The notes under the pieces were generated by a model. It had not been told where the DNA came from. It did no database searches and worked only from the letters and a program-made list of their open reading frames with translations. Shown here in pieces: positions 5,392-11,583 of a stretch of 13,994 bases of DNA; within the stretch, counting starts at the first letter, position 1, and each line of letters opens with the position of its first letter. Made by a program: the position numbers and the translations under genes. The stretch comes from Thermococcaceae archaeon (GTDB lineage: Archaea > Methanobacteriota_B > Thermococci > Thermococcales > Thermococcaceae). The stretch covers positions 1 to 13,994 of the forward strand of contig JAMOPD010000163.1 of assembly GCA_027064745.1 (NCBI GenBank), in the 5' to 3' direction.

Positions 5392-5840
5392 AGGGCCACC
5401 CCTTCTATGGCAGCTACATAACTATAACCAAGCTGTTTTAGCAAGTCATATTCTTCGTCTGGAGCTATGATTTTTGCTTGAGAAAAGGCCTGAATACGCT
5501 TCATTAACTCTCTTCCCTGTGGACTTATGAGTTTATCAAATTTGTGAATAGCTAAGATGAGAACTTCCACTGCATCTCCATAAGATAGATTCAGTTCTAC
5601 ACGAGCATTTGTTGGCACGACGATGTATCCTCTGACCCCTACCTTTGCAATGATGAAAGCACTGCCTAATATTTGGACAACTTTGGATTCATTGTTTACC
5701 TCTATCTTTCTAATCAATGCTTCCACGTAGTCATTACCTTCAATTCCTAGGATTTCCCTATCTCCTTTAGGGATGAGGACCCTCCCCTTTGGATCAAGCC
5801 GTGCGTGGAATTTGGCTAATGGTTCTTTGGTTTCTTTCAT
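5388..5840 (-). CDS. AbrB/SpoVT-like regulator with two swapped-hairpin domains (copy B)
   Basis: A 150-aa paralogue. Domain one, ~8-50, reads AKFHARLDPKGRVLIPKGDR then LGIEGNDYVEALIRK. Domain two, ~58-105, includes IAKVGVRGYIVVPTNARVEL and YGDAVEVLIL. A helical tail contains HKFDKLISPQGRELMKRIQAF, shared with copy A. It lies between copies A and C with ATGA overlaps at both ends. The 21 bases around its start (5832-5852) recur exactly at the start of copy C (5383-5403), which shows a tandem duplication that kept the junction. One dimer could contact two half-sites with two hairpin domains per chain. Targets unknown. Confidence 0.78.
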   Translation of the reverse strand: MKETKEPLAKFHARLDPKGRVLIPKGDREILGIEGNDYVEALIRKIEVNNESKVVQILGSAFIIAKVGVRGYIVVPTNARVELNLSYGDAVEVLILAIHKFDKLISPQGRELMKRIQAFSQAKIIAPDEEYDLLKQLGYSYVAAIEGVAL

Positions 5841-6325
5841 AGGGCCACCCCTGTTGGTTTTTGACTGCTCATTCGATGCTGGAAAATATAAGTGAAGTGT
5901 TTCATGATTTTGTCTTCTGGAATGAGTTCTCCAGGCTTGACTTCAACCCATTTCCCTGATGTCTGAACCTTGGAAAGCAGTTGTTTACCTTTCTCGCTGA
6001 CTAACTCGTCGAACTTGTGATAACCAAGAAGCAAAACCTCTACGATGTCTTTTTCATGAAGCTCAAACTCTTTCTTGAGGTCAGCAGGAAGAAAAATAAG
6101 GCCTCTTGTCCCAACTCTTGTGATTAGATAACCTTGCTTAAGGACCTTGATTGTGGCTGTTTCGGGGTCAATCTCGATTTTACGGACAATAACTTCCACA
6201 TAGTCATTTTTATTGATATTCAAGGCTTCCCTGATGGTTTTGGGAATAGCAACCCTACCCTCCTTGTCCAGACGTGCGTGAAATTTCGCCAGCGGTTCAA
6301 CTACTCTGGTCTCGCTATCAGACAT
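5837..6325 (-). CDS. AbrB/SpoVT-like regulator with two swapped-hairpin domains (copy A)
   Basis: A 162-aa protein and the first gene of the AbrB operon. Domain one, ~11-52: AKFHARLDKEGRVAIPKTIR then LNINKNDYVEVIVRK. Domain two, ~60-105: LITRVGTRGLIFLPADLKKE then KDIVEVLLLG. Then a helix (FDELVSEKGKQLLSKVQ) and a C-terminal extension that ends GVAL. The start has GAGGTGA at good spacing. Upstream lie a divergent intergenic region with a 6-bp inverted repeat and a 15-base motif also found upstream of the fourth AbrB gene. The protein may control both its own operon and the divergent DUF4258 gene. Four paralogues so close suggest heteromer formation or dosage control. Confidence 0.8.
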   Translation of the reverse strand: MSDSETRVVEPLAKFHARLDKEGRVAIPKTIREALNINKNDYVEVIVRKIEIDPETATIKVLKQGYLITRVGTRGLIFLPADLKKEFELHEKDIVEVLLLGYHKFDELVSEKGKQLLSKVQTSGKWVEVKPGELIPEDKIMKHFTYIFQHRMSSQKPTGVAL

Positions 6326-6375
6326 GGACTCACCTCTTTCCTCGATTTTAGCTAATGGCGAATTGCTTGTTTTCT

Positions 6376-6393
6376 GTATTCGGTTTAGAATAC
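6376..6393. promoter_or_regulatory. Inverted repeat between divergent genes
   Basis: GTATTC-GGTTTA-GAATAC has perfect 6-bp arms around a 6-base spacer. It is 51 bases from the AbrB operon start and about 55 bases before the TATA box of the DUF4258 gene, so a bound protein could act on both. An AbrB-like or DUF2283 partner is the likely ligand, by position only. Confidence 0.5.
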
Positions 6394-6407
6394 ATAAGGT
6401 TTACCGT
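6393..6407 (-). promoter_or_regulatory. 15-base motif upstream of the AbrB operon, possible BRE/TATA or activator site
   Basis: On the minus strand the sequence reads ACGGTAAACCTTATG. It includes a GTAAAC/CTTATG stretch that could be a weak BRE/TATA. The same 15 bases occur exactly at 8287-8301 upstream of another AbrB gene in the same orientation, so the motif is likely functional rather than chance. Confidence 0.5.
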
Positions 6408-6447
6408 GGGGTGCTCTACTGATGTGAGTAATTTTTCCGTCCGTAAG

Positions 6448-6456
6448 GTATTTAAG
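6448..6456 (+). promoter_or_regulatory. TATA box of the DUF4258/DUF2283 pair
   Basis: GTATTTAAG, placing the transcription start near 6477, only a few bases before the SD-like GAGGGA (6478-6483) and the ATG at 6485. This rules out the longer GTG start at 6458, which would lie before the transcript begins. Confidence 0.55.
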
Positions 6457-6484
6457 AGTGGGTTTGTTAGTGCTCTTGAGGGAA

Positions 6485-6814
6485 ATGGATTTCAGGAAGT
6501 TCGTTAGGCTCCTTGATTCGAGTAGCATTGCAGAGATTTTGCTCACGGACCACGTGAAGTGGAGGATGCAAGAGCGGGGCTTAAACCCGCGGGTCGTCGA
6601 GGATTTGTTGAGAAAGCGCCAGAAGGATTTGAGGGGCGTAGAACAGCAAGGGAAAAATCGGTTTAAGTTAACGTATTTGCATCCTGAGGTAGATGGGATG
6701 GATTTAATCATAGTTGTTGATGCAAAAGAAAGGAGGAGCAAGATGAATTTGACTGTGGTGACGGTGTTCCCTCAGCCTTCGAGCAGACGGGTTAGGGTGA
6801 TGGACGATGAGTGA
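6485..6814 (+). CDS. DUF4258-like protein, probable toxin component
   Basis: A 109-aa protein with the DUF4258 pattern: LTDHVKWRMQERGL at ~20-33 (His23, Arg27, Arg31), a helix (PRVVEDLLRKRQ), then strands RFKLTYLHP and MDLIIVVDAK and the last strand NLTVVTVFPQ at ~89-97. The fold is related to RelE/BrnT-like small RNases, in which His/Arg residues are the likely functional ones. The gene overlaps the next by 8 bases, and that gene has a DUF2283 signature, a frequent partner of DUF4258. Toxin activity is inferred from family and pairing. The start at 6485 is preferred from the promoter position. Confidence 0.7.
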   Translation: MDFRKFVRLLDSSSIAEILLTDHVKWRMQERGLNPRVVEDLLRKRQKDLRGVEQQGKNRFKLTYLHPEVDGMDLIIVVDAKERRSKMNLTVVTVFPQPSSRRVRVMDDE

Positions 6815-7193
6815 TGCTGAGAACAGGGGGTTTCGGCCCGTTGATTATGACCCATTAGTTGACTCTCTCTTTGTGAGTGTTCCAAATAGAAAGTATGAGT
6901 ATTCTATTATGGTAGGGAAGGATCTTATCCTTGACTTTGGGAAGCTTCCAGGTAGGGATAAATTGGACGTCGTTGGTTTTGAGTTGTTAGATGCCTCCAA
7001 GAAGTTTAGAGTTGATAAGCACGTCTTAGCAAATATCAAAGGCCTTCGGGCAGAGATTACAGTTAACGAGAAATGGGTTAAATTGGCAATTTCGCTCGTC
7101 GTTGTTCAGCACAAGAAGGAGAGAAAGCGCTCTAAGGTTCTTGAAGTTGCTAACTTAGGCGTTCCTCCGTTGGCTTCTTCGATTAGCGTTTGA
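6807..7193 (+). CDS. DUF2283-like protein, probable antitoxin component
   Basis: A 128-aa protein. The N-terminal half is a DUF2283 domain: DYDPLVDSLFVSV at 13-25, LILDFGKLPG near 40-49, and DVVGFELLDASKKF at 54-67, the strand plus DASK turn characteristic of the family. The C-terminal ~55 residues are less typical: strands (LRAEITVNEKWVKLAISLVV) and a basic stretch (QHKKERKRSKVLE) that might bind DNA or RNA. Its start lies inside the toxin-like gene (8-base overlap), so they are translationally coupled. A pyrimidine-rich stretch after its stop (7195-7212) may be a terminator. Antitoxin role inferred. Confidence 0.7.
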   Translation: MSDAENRGFRPVDYDPLVDSLFVSVPNRKYEYSIMVGKDLILDFGKLPGRDKLDVVGFELLDASKKFRVDKHVLANIKGLRAEITVNEKWVKLAISLVVVQHKKERKRSKVLEVANLGVPPLASSISV

Positions 7194-7263
7194 GTTTCTC
7201 TAATTTTATTCTCAAAGCCTGCTGTTCGTCGCTGAGGTCTCTTTCTTGGCATAGATAACACCG

Positions 7264-7425
7264 CTAAGAACTGTTCACGTGGTGAGCCTTCCAGAACTCC
7301 CACAGGTCCCAAACGAATTCACCCCAAGGCTTTCGTCCCTTGGCCTGCTCCATTTCCTCGACTTTTTCTGGCGGAAGGAGGAACTCCACACGCCTGACGG
7401 CCTTATACTTCCGAGTTCTCGGCAT
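7264..7425 (-). CDS. Small RHH DNA-binding protein, 53 aa
   Basis: A short gene shown by reading the minus strand: MPRTRKYKAVRRVEFLLPPE, then KVEEMEQAKGRKPWGEFVWD, then LWEFWKAHHVNSS. It fits an Arc/CopG-type RHH protein: a basic arm, a strand (RRVEFLL), helix A (PEKVEEMEQA) and helix B (WGEFVWDLWEFW). The WGEF motif is shared with the 298-aa protein at 3648-4544, which suggests common ancestry. The ATG has GGTGGTGG 5 bases upstream. Directly upstream is a large palindromic operator, so the gene is probably autoregulated. It runs convergently to the DUF2283 gene, with the 70-base gap 7194-7263 between their ends. Confidence 0.75.
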   Translation of the reverse strand: MPRTRKYKAVRRVEFLLPPEKVEEMEQAKGRKPWGEFVWDLWEFWKAHHVNSS

Positions 7426-7440
7426 CTTGGCCACCACCTT

Positions 7441-7487
7441 GTATGGAACTTAAATCCATATATGGAATTTAGTTCCATAAACCATAC
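7441..7487. promoter_or_regulatory. Nested palindromic operator of the 53-aa RHH gene
   Basis: Bases 7442-7479 form a 38-bp imperfect palindrome, TATGGAACT...AGTTCCATA, with four mismatched positions and a perfect CCATATATGG centre (7456-7465). GTATGG (7441-7446) and CCATAC (7482-7487) form an outer inverted pair. The TGGAA/TTCCA half-site recurs, as expected for several RHH dimers binding side by side. It starts 16 bases before the RHH start codon; the TATATA core may double as TATA box. Confidence 0.65.
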
Positions 7488-7811
7488 GGAAGGAATGTTT
7501 AAAAGGTTTGTGTGGCGAGAAAAGTCCAACGTTGGGCAAATTTGTTACTGGTTAATTTTTGGATATATAAATTCGGCCAAGATACCATTGACAATAATAA
7601 TTTAGGGGTCTCGATTTTACAACTTTTAAAAGTAACTAAATGCACAGAAGTGCAAAGCTCCAAAAACGCTGGATTCTGGCAAAACTTCGTTACTTTTCTT
7701 TGTTAAATCAACGGGAATTTATGTATCCAAAAATTCAACCCACAAAAAAGAAGCTCTCAGAGAGCAGAAAACATGCCTTATCTCTTTTCTTTTCTCTTCT
7801 TTTTTTGAAAA
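7488..7811. other. Gene-free AT-rich region with TATA-like boxes, inverted repeats and a pyrimidine terminator tract
   Basis: No credible coding frame is seen. TATA-like boxes occur at about 7497-7506 (GTTTAAAAGG), 7562-7570 (ATATATAAA) and 7623-7632 (CTTTTAAAAG). A 9-bp inverted repeat AAAAGTAAC (7628-7636)/GTTACTTTT (7689-7697) encloses a smaller one, TGCAC-AGAA-GTGCA (7640-7653). GCTCTC-A-GAGAGC (7753-7765) is followed by a pyrimidine tract with T-runs (7781-7806) like a plus-strand terminator. A short non-coding RNA is possible, but the 5' arm of the long repeat overlaps one TATA box. Confidence 0.4.
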
Positions 7812-7835
7812 TTAATTTATTCATGAATAAATTAA
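7812..7835. repeat. 24-bp perfect palindrome at the end of an AbrB gene
   Basis: TTAATTTATTCA and its exact inverse TGAATAAATTAA meet with no spacer. The palindrome contains the stop codon of the fourth AbrB gene. Being pure AT apart from the central CATG it is a poor RNA hairpin at high temperature, so a protein-binding site or a bidirectional transcription stop next to the T-rich tract is more likely. Confidence 0.65.
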
Positions 7836-8185
7836 ACGTCCAAAAAAACATATTTGAAATTAGACTCCTTATCTGGTACTTCACTTTTGAATATGTCTAG
7901 AAGCACTACTTCAATTAACTCATCTCGCTTAATATTCAAATCTTTACGGACCTCATTGGGAATGTATGCTGTTCCTTTTCTTCCAATTTTGCTAATTATC
8001 TGCTTTTGAGTCTCCACAAATATTGTCTTGCCTTGGAAATCTATCTTGATTTTCCTAACAATTAATTTAACATAATCTCCCCGCTCAATTTTTAATGTGT
8101 CTCTAATGTATCTTGGGATGACTAATCGACCGTCTTTGTCAACCCTCGCATGAAACTTTGCCAGTGGTTCTCTGCTCTCCTTCAC
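7832..8185 (-). CDS. AbrB/SpoVT-like regulator, fourth paralogue
   Basis: A 117-aa protein with the same start as the other three (KESREPLAKFHARVDKDGR). Domain one, ~9-48, ends with GDYVKLIVRK. Domain two, ~62-100, reads IISKIGRKGTAYIPNEVRKD then DELIEVVLLD. It lacks the longer helical tail of copies A and B. The GTG start has GAGGTGA 4 bases upstream. It stands alone, separated from the others by the DUF4258 pair and the small RHH gene. The 15-base motif found upstream of the AbrB operon is repeated about 100 bases before it, so both may answer to the same regulator. Confidence 0.78.
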   Translation of the reverse strand: MKESREPLAKFHARVDKDGRLVIPRYIRDTLKIERGDYVKLIVRKIKIDFQGKTIFVETQKQIISKIGRKGTAYIPNEVRKDLNIKRDELIEVVLLDIFKSEVPDKESNFKYVFLDV

Positions 8186-8411
8186 TGTCTCACCTCTGCT
8201 GACCTCAACCGGGCACAGGAGATGACAATTATTCTATATCAAGTGTGTATCAAGTATATACTATATCCCCATTTGGGTATACTGCTCATAAGGTTTACCG
8301 TTAAGCGATTGTTTCAAGGGGTCCTCCTGTGGAAGTTGGGTTTCTCCTGTGTTGGAGTCGCGTGAGCGGAGTAAAATTCCACCACTAAAACTGAGCGTAA
8401 AGATTACGTAC
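8186..8411. promoter_or_regulatory. Divergent intergenic region with repeats upstream of the fourth AbrB gene
   Basis: Gene-free. TATCAAGT occurs twice in a short space (about 8237-8255), followed by a TATA-like GTATATACTATATCC that, on the minus strand, could drive the AbrB gene with a leader of about 45 bases. GTATAC lies nearby (8278-8283). The 15-base CATAAGGTTTACCGT at 8287-8301 is identical to 6393-6407. Confidence 0.45.
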
Positions 8412-8426
8412 GGAAATTATTTAAAG
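8412..8426 (+). promoter_or_regulatory. Promoter of the 341-aa/nuclease cassette
   Basis: GGAAA (BRE-like) followed by TTATTTAAAG. The expected start near 8445 leaves a leader of about 12 bases that contains the SD GGGGAG (8447-8452), 5 bases before ATG 8458. Confidence 0.6.
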
Positions 8427-8457
8427 GCTGGAGCACTCATATGTTTGGGGAGAAGAA

Positions 8458-9483
8458 ATGGAGAAGATATCAGAGTTCTTCGTGAAATTAGCAATTAGAA
8501 ATGTGCCTAAAAAGTCTTTGAAGTTGTATCTCGAAAGTATTGGGGCAAACCCTGATTATGAACTTCTAGATGATCCAGAGTACGTTATGACTTTCCTTAC
8601 ACCTAATCAGGCAAAATGGATTGCAGATAACTTTCTATTGAGTCGACCAAAGAGGCCAATCTATATGTTCGAACTTCCCGATGCTCCCTTTGAGGAGTTA
8701 AACGAACTTCCAGAGGAGATTATCGAAAGGGCTGGCACGGTGAGGAAATTCAAGAAATACCCAAAAGAGCCTGAGCTTCAGATGGTATATTTGAATAACA
8801 CATACCAAGAACTTGTATTAAGGTTTGTTTTCAGGTCTCCCAAGGTAGAGACATTAATCAGTGAGGAAACAGGAGAGTTAATACGATATTCTCGGCCAAT
8901 TAGAGCATTTGTTGTGTTCAGAGCTAATAGTCAATTAGTAGATGTCAGGGGTAGTAGGATGAACTCAACTTTAGCAAAAAAAGTTTTGTTTAAGGCTATG
9001 CACGTATTGTCCTTAGATGGAACTCCCAAACGTGTGTACATGAACAATATCAAATTCATAAAATCTCTAGTAAACTTTGCACGTAGTGTCGATTATATTA
9101 CCATAGAATTCCCCGGGGAACCACTAGATGACACAGAGAAAGATGTTCCAGGAAAGATTTCATATTCCGGAAGGTATGGCAATAGTGGTAAAGGAAGGGA
9201 CCTCAGAGAGTATGAGCGGGTCATGGAAACATTGGAGCGTGCATACAAATCTGGAGAAATAACAAGACTTCATGCCAAATTAGAACTACAAAACAAGACT
9301 ATATTTGATGATATTGCATCGTTCGGAATTAATTTCAGAGAAAGTAAACTTTATCCATTTAAGGCATATAGCGAAAAGGCAATAAATGAAATGTTGAAAG
9401 TGCTGTATACTGTTTGGAAAGGTGGACCTTATGATGACCTCCCCAAACGAAAACAAAGATGGCTTGATGAGTTTATTAGCTAG
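8458..9483 (+). CDS. Unrecognised 341-aa protein, partner of an Mrr-like nuclease
   Basis: I do not recognise this family. The first ~75 residues are helical (NVPKKSLKLYLESIGANPDY, later LTPNQAKWIADNFLL). Residues ~75-165 are mixed, with strands (LQMVYLNNTYQELVLRFVFR and RAFVVFRANSQLVDVRGSRM). Residues ~170-210 resemble a helix-strand unit ending KSLVNFARSVDYITIEFPGE. The last 110 are helical and charged. No nucleotide-binding, methylase or helicase motif and no membrane segment are seen. Low-GC codon use contrasts with the leftward operon and suggests separate acquisition. It overlaps the nuclease gene by about 50 bases, so the two are probably made together; sensor or specificity subunit is a guess. 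Confidence 0.75.
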   Translation: MEKISEFFVKLAIRNVPKKSLKLYLESIGANPDYELLDDPEYVMTFLTPNQAKWIADNFLLSRPKRPIYMFELPDAPFEELNELPEEIIERAGTVRKFKKYPKEPELQMVYLNNTYQELVLRFVFRSPKVETLISEETGELIRYSRPIRAFVVFRANSQLVDVRGSRMNSTLAKKVLFKAMHVLSLDGTPKRVYMNNIKFIKSLVNFARSVDYITIEFPGEPLDDTEKDVPGKISYSGRYGNSGKGRDLREYERVMETLERAYKSGEITRLHAKLELQNKTIFDDIASFGINFRESKLYPFKAYSEKAINEMLKVLYTVWKGGPYDDLPKRKQRWLDEFIS

Positions 9484-9892
9484 TGTTCTTGTTGATTTGG
9501 GGTTTCCCGTAATCTATAGCAATCTAGTATATTGGGCCAAGGTATATAATATCCCTTTGGATGATGTAGACGAGGCATTAAGGACCTTGAAAGAAGAGGG
9601 TCTCTTAGAGATTAAGTATGTGTTTAGATGCCCCAAATGTGGCTCTCCTCTTGGAGAATACAAACATATTCATGATGTTCCAGAAATTCTTGTTTGTCCC
9701 AACTCACATGAAATTAGCAAAAAGGAGTTAGTTAGTATTATCCAAGACCCTGATGAGGCGGACAGAATAGTTACAATATTGTGGTATCCCACTGATAAAG
9801 GAAAGCGCTTTTTTCGGACATTTCAAAAAAGAAAAGAGAAAATACTCCAAAGAAGAATTGTGGAAACAATATCAAAAAGCTCTTTCTGCTAA
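9431..9892 (+). CDS. Winged-helix and zinc-ribbon part of a frameshifted nuclease gene
   Basis: A 153-aa frame. Residues ~14-62 look like a winged helix (IYSNLVYWAKVYNIPLDDVD, then EALRTLKEEGLLEIKYVF). Next is a metal-binding ribbon with Cys67, Cys70, Cys89 and His93 (CPKC...CPNSH). The start at 9431 has AGGTGG 5 bases upstream; ATG 9467 is an alternative. From about residue 132 (KRKEKILQRR...) the translation turns unlike a protein and stops, while the frame one base on is smooth and leads into the downstream nuclease. If one A of the A6 run at 9825-9830 is skipped, 9431-10349 encodes one 305-aa protein. I treat the two frames as one gene. Confidence 0.65.
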   Translation: MMTSPNENKDGLMSLLASVLVDLGFPVIYSNLVYWAKVYNIPLDDVDEALRTLKEEGLLEIKYVFRCPKCGSPLGEYKHIHDVPEILVCPNSHEISKKELVSIIQDPDEADRIVTILWYPTDKGKRFFRTFQKRKEKILQRRIVETISKSSFC

Positions 9893-10349
9893 GGACAATA
9901 GGGAGCGAGGAAACCTATTTGAAGAATTCCTCAGGAACTTCTTTAGGACGATTGATGGATTTTATGTATTGCCAACTCCTGTGAAAACCTCGGAAACAGA
10001 TATTGATATTGTCATTGCAAACAACAGCACCCACCCATTTTTCAGCAAGATGGGACCTCTTATTACAGTTCAGGCAAAGAATTACAAAAAGTCAATTGGC
10101 TGGAAAGTAGTGATGGAAGCCGCAGAGCAGGCAGCAGCTTATGGTCCATCTGTAAAACTTGTAATTGTAGCGACTACCTCAAAATTTTCAAAACGAGGAA
10201 AAGGTTCAATAAGAGACATCCAGACGAGATATGATATTACACTTGTAGTACTTGATAAGGCCGATTGGGAAGAGTTTTTTAGTTCCGAAATGACTCCCGA
10301 GGAGTTCCTGTATAATAAAATATTGAATGCACCACATAAATTATATTAG
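9858..10349 (+). CDS. Mrr-like PD-(D/E)XK nuclease domain, second part of the frameshifted gene
   Basis: Type IV restriction-like endonuclease domain. In this frame E22/E23 lie in a helix (GNLFEEFLRNFF), D48/D50 in a strand (TDIDIVIAN) and Q72-A-K74 in the next (LITVQAKNYKK), the Mrr variant of the catalytic core. The helix WKVVMEAAEQAAAYG and LVIVATTSKFSKRGKGSI also match Mrr (..TTS.FS..). The only start in this frame is a TTG at 9858 with no SD, and good coding sequence (FKKEKRKYSKEELWKQYQKA) runs in-frame upstream of it. So this is probably the C-terminal domain of the protein beginning at 9431, separated by one extra base. A separately made nuclease is less likely. Confidence 0.75.
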   Translation: MWKQYQKALSAKDNRERGNLFEEFLRNFFRTIDGFYVLPTPVKTSETDIDIVIANNSTHPFFSKMGPLITVQAKNYKKSIGWKVVMEAAEQAAAYGPSVKLVIVATTSKFSKRGKGSIRDIQTRYDITLVVLDKADWEEFFSSEMTPEEFLYNKILNAPHKLY

Positions 10350-10502
10350 AATCATAGAGATGTTTACCAATTTGAAGTTATGAATCATAAGGTTTTGCGA
10401 AAATTTCCCACCTGTGTAATTCTTACCACTCTGGCAGGATATCCATAACTCTTTTAATCTATTATTGAGTAATTTTTCCATAAGGAATAAACGGTGATGC
10501 TC
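10350..10502 (+). promoter_or_regulatory. Leader region of the SAP/nuclease-like gene
   Basis: Contains CATAAGGTTT (10386-10395), the first ten bases of the motif at 6393 and 8287, and a TATA-like CTTTTAATCTATTA (about 10450-10463) that would start a transcript near 10480. GGTGAT (10493-10498) is an SD matching the 16S tail and sits 4 bases before ATG 10503. That decides the start over the GTG (10494) and ATG (10497) that overlap the SD itself. Confidence 0.5.
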
Positions 10503-11531
10503 ATGAGTCTTGGCGACTTCCTCAAGAAGGTTGGAGATGCAACTAAGAGGGCAATGGATCGCGCGGCGAAGGAGGCTAAGTATCGAGCTAAGGCCCTGGA
10601 AATCAAGAGGGAAATTGCCGAAGCTGAAAGAAAGTTCAGAGAGGAAGTTGCACGGAAGGAGTTTGAGGCCAAGAGGGAAATTCTCTCCCAACTCAAGATG
10701 AGACAGCTTGAGGCAGTTTGCGCCGCTAAGGGCATACCAACTTACCGGACCAAAATAGTGAACGGGGAGGAAAAGAGGTACAAGATACGGAACAAGGACG
10801 AGCTGATTGATGTTGTAGCAAGTCATCTAACCCTTGAGGAGGTTGCCGAGGTTGCGAAGAGATATAAGGTGAAGTCCCGTCATGTCGTCCAGCATTTCAC
10901 AAAATGGCTCGAGGAGGCCAATGAGGCCTTGAAAGCCTTCAAGGACCAGAAACAAAGAGAGCTTGATGAATACAAGGCCCAACTTTTCGGGGAAGAATCC
11001 AACGAGGTTGCTTCCATTGAGCTTGAGTCCGAAACCGTTGAATCTCTCGGCGGTGAAGAAGAGCTTGAAGAATATCCCCTCGAAGAGGCTGATTACCAGC
11101 CAGAGCCTGACATCGTGGACATTCTCTTTGACTTTGAGCCTGAGACCGTGAGAGATGAGGAGGACCTTGAGAAGCAACTTTACCAGTATCTTAAGGCGCG
11201 CCTTGGAAGGCGTGTTGTCCGCCAATATCCAGTTGGAGACCAGAAGATTGACATTGCCATTGATGGCAGGATTGGAATTGAGATAAAGATTGCAGAGAGC
11301 AGGAGCAAACTTCAGCGTTTGGTCGGCCAGGTTCTGGACTACGTTGAGTACTTCGATGAGGTTATTGCTGTGATTCTTGACGTTGGGGCCAATGTGGACA
11401 TTGGTAGTTACATCAAGAAGCTCCGCCAGCTTGGGGCTGAAGTTGTAGTGCTGGAAGGGGACATCAAACGAAAGGGCCGTTCGAGGGAAATTATCATCAA
11501 AGATGCGCGGAGGAAGATAATCATACGTTGA
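10503..11531 (+). CDS. Coiled-coil, SAP-like and PD-(D/E)XK nuclease-like protein
   Basis: A 342-aa DNA-binding and possibly DNA-cutting protein. Residues ~5-62 are a charged, Ala/Arg/Glu-rich coiled coil. Residues ~62-110 fit a SAP-like motif (LSQLKMRQLEAVCAAKGIPT ... RNKDELIDVVASHL). 112-160 is helical and 165-220 a very acidic linker. The C-terminal domain holds E223, D250 and E260-I-K262 (KIDIAIDGRIGIEIKI), followed by a helix (SKLQRLVGQVLDYVEYF) and strand (VIAVILDVG), a good PD-(D/E)XK core as in RecB- or resolvase-like enzymes. Base composition is richer in GC than the cassette before it. A role in element replication, recombination or packaging is inferred. Confidence 0.7.
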   Translation: MSLGDFLKKVGDATKRAMDRAAKEAKYRAKALEIKREIAEAERKFREEVARKEFEAKREILSQLKMRQLEAVCAAKGIPTYRTKIVNGEEKRYKIRNKDELIDVVASHLTLEEVAEVAKRYKVKSRHVVQHFTKWLEEANEALKAFKDQKQRELDEYKAQLFGEESNEVASIELESETVESLGGEEELEEYPLEEADYQPEPDIVDILFDFEPETVRDEEDLEKQLYQYLKARLGRRVVRQYPVGDQKIDIAIDGRIGIEIKIAESRSKLQRLVGQVLDYVEYFDEVIAVILDVGANVDIGSYIKKLRQLGAEVVVLEGDIKRKGRSREIIIKDARRKIIIR

Positions 11532-11583
11532 CGGTCGCGAGGTTGGCCGGTTGCCGTGAGGTTTTCGTTCTTTTCATTCTTTA

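Noticed and set aside
6458..6484. Extended GTG start for the DUF4258 protein
   Set aside because: The TATA box at 6448-6456 would place the transcript start after this codon; ATG 6485 has an SD-like GAGGGA.
7488..7811. CRISPR array or transposon ends in the AT-rich region
   Set aside because: Repeats are single inverted pairs without regular spacers; no transposase and no target duplication are visible anywhere in the window.
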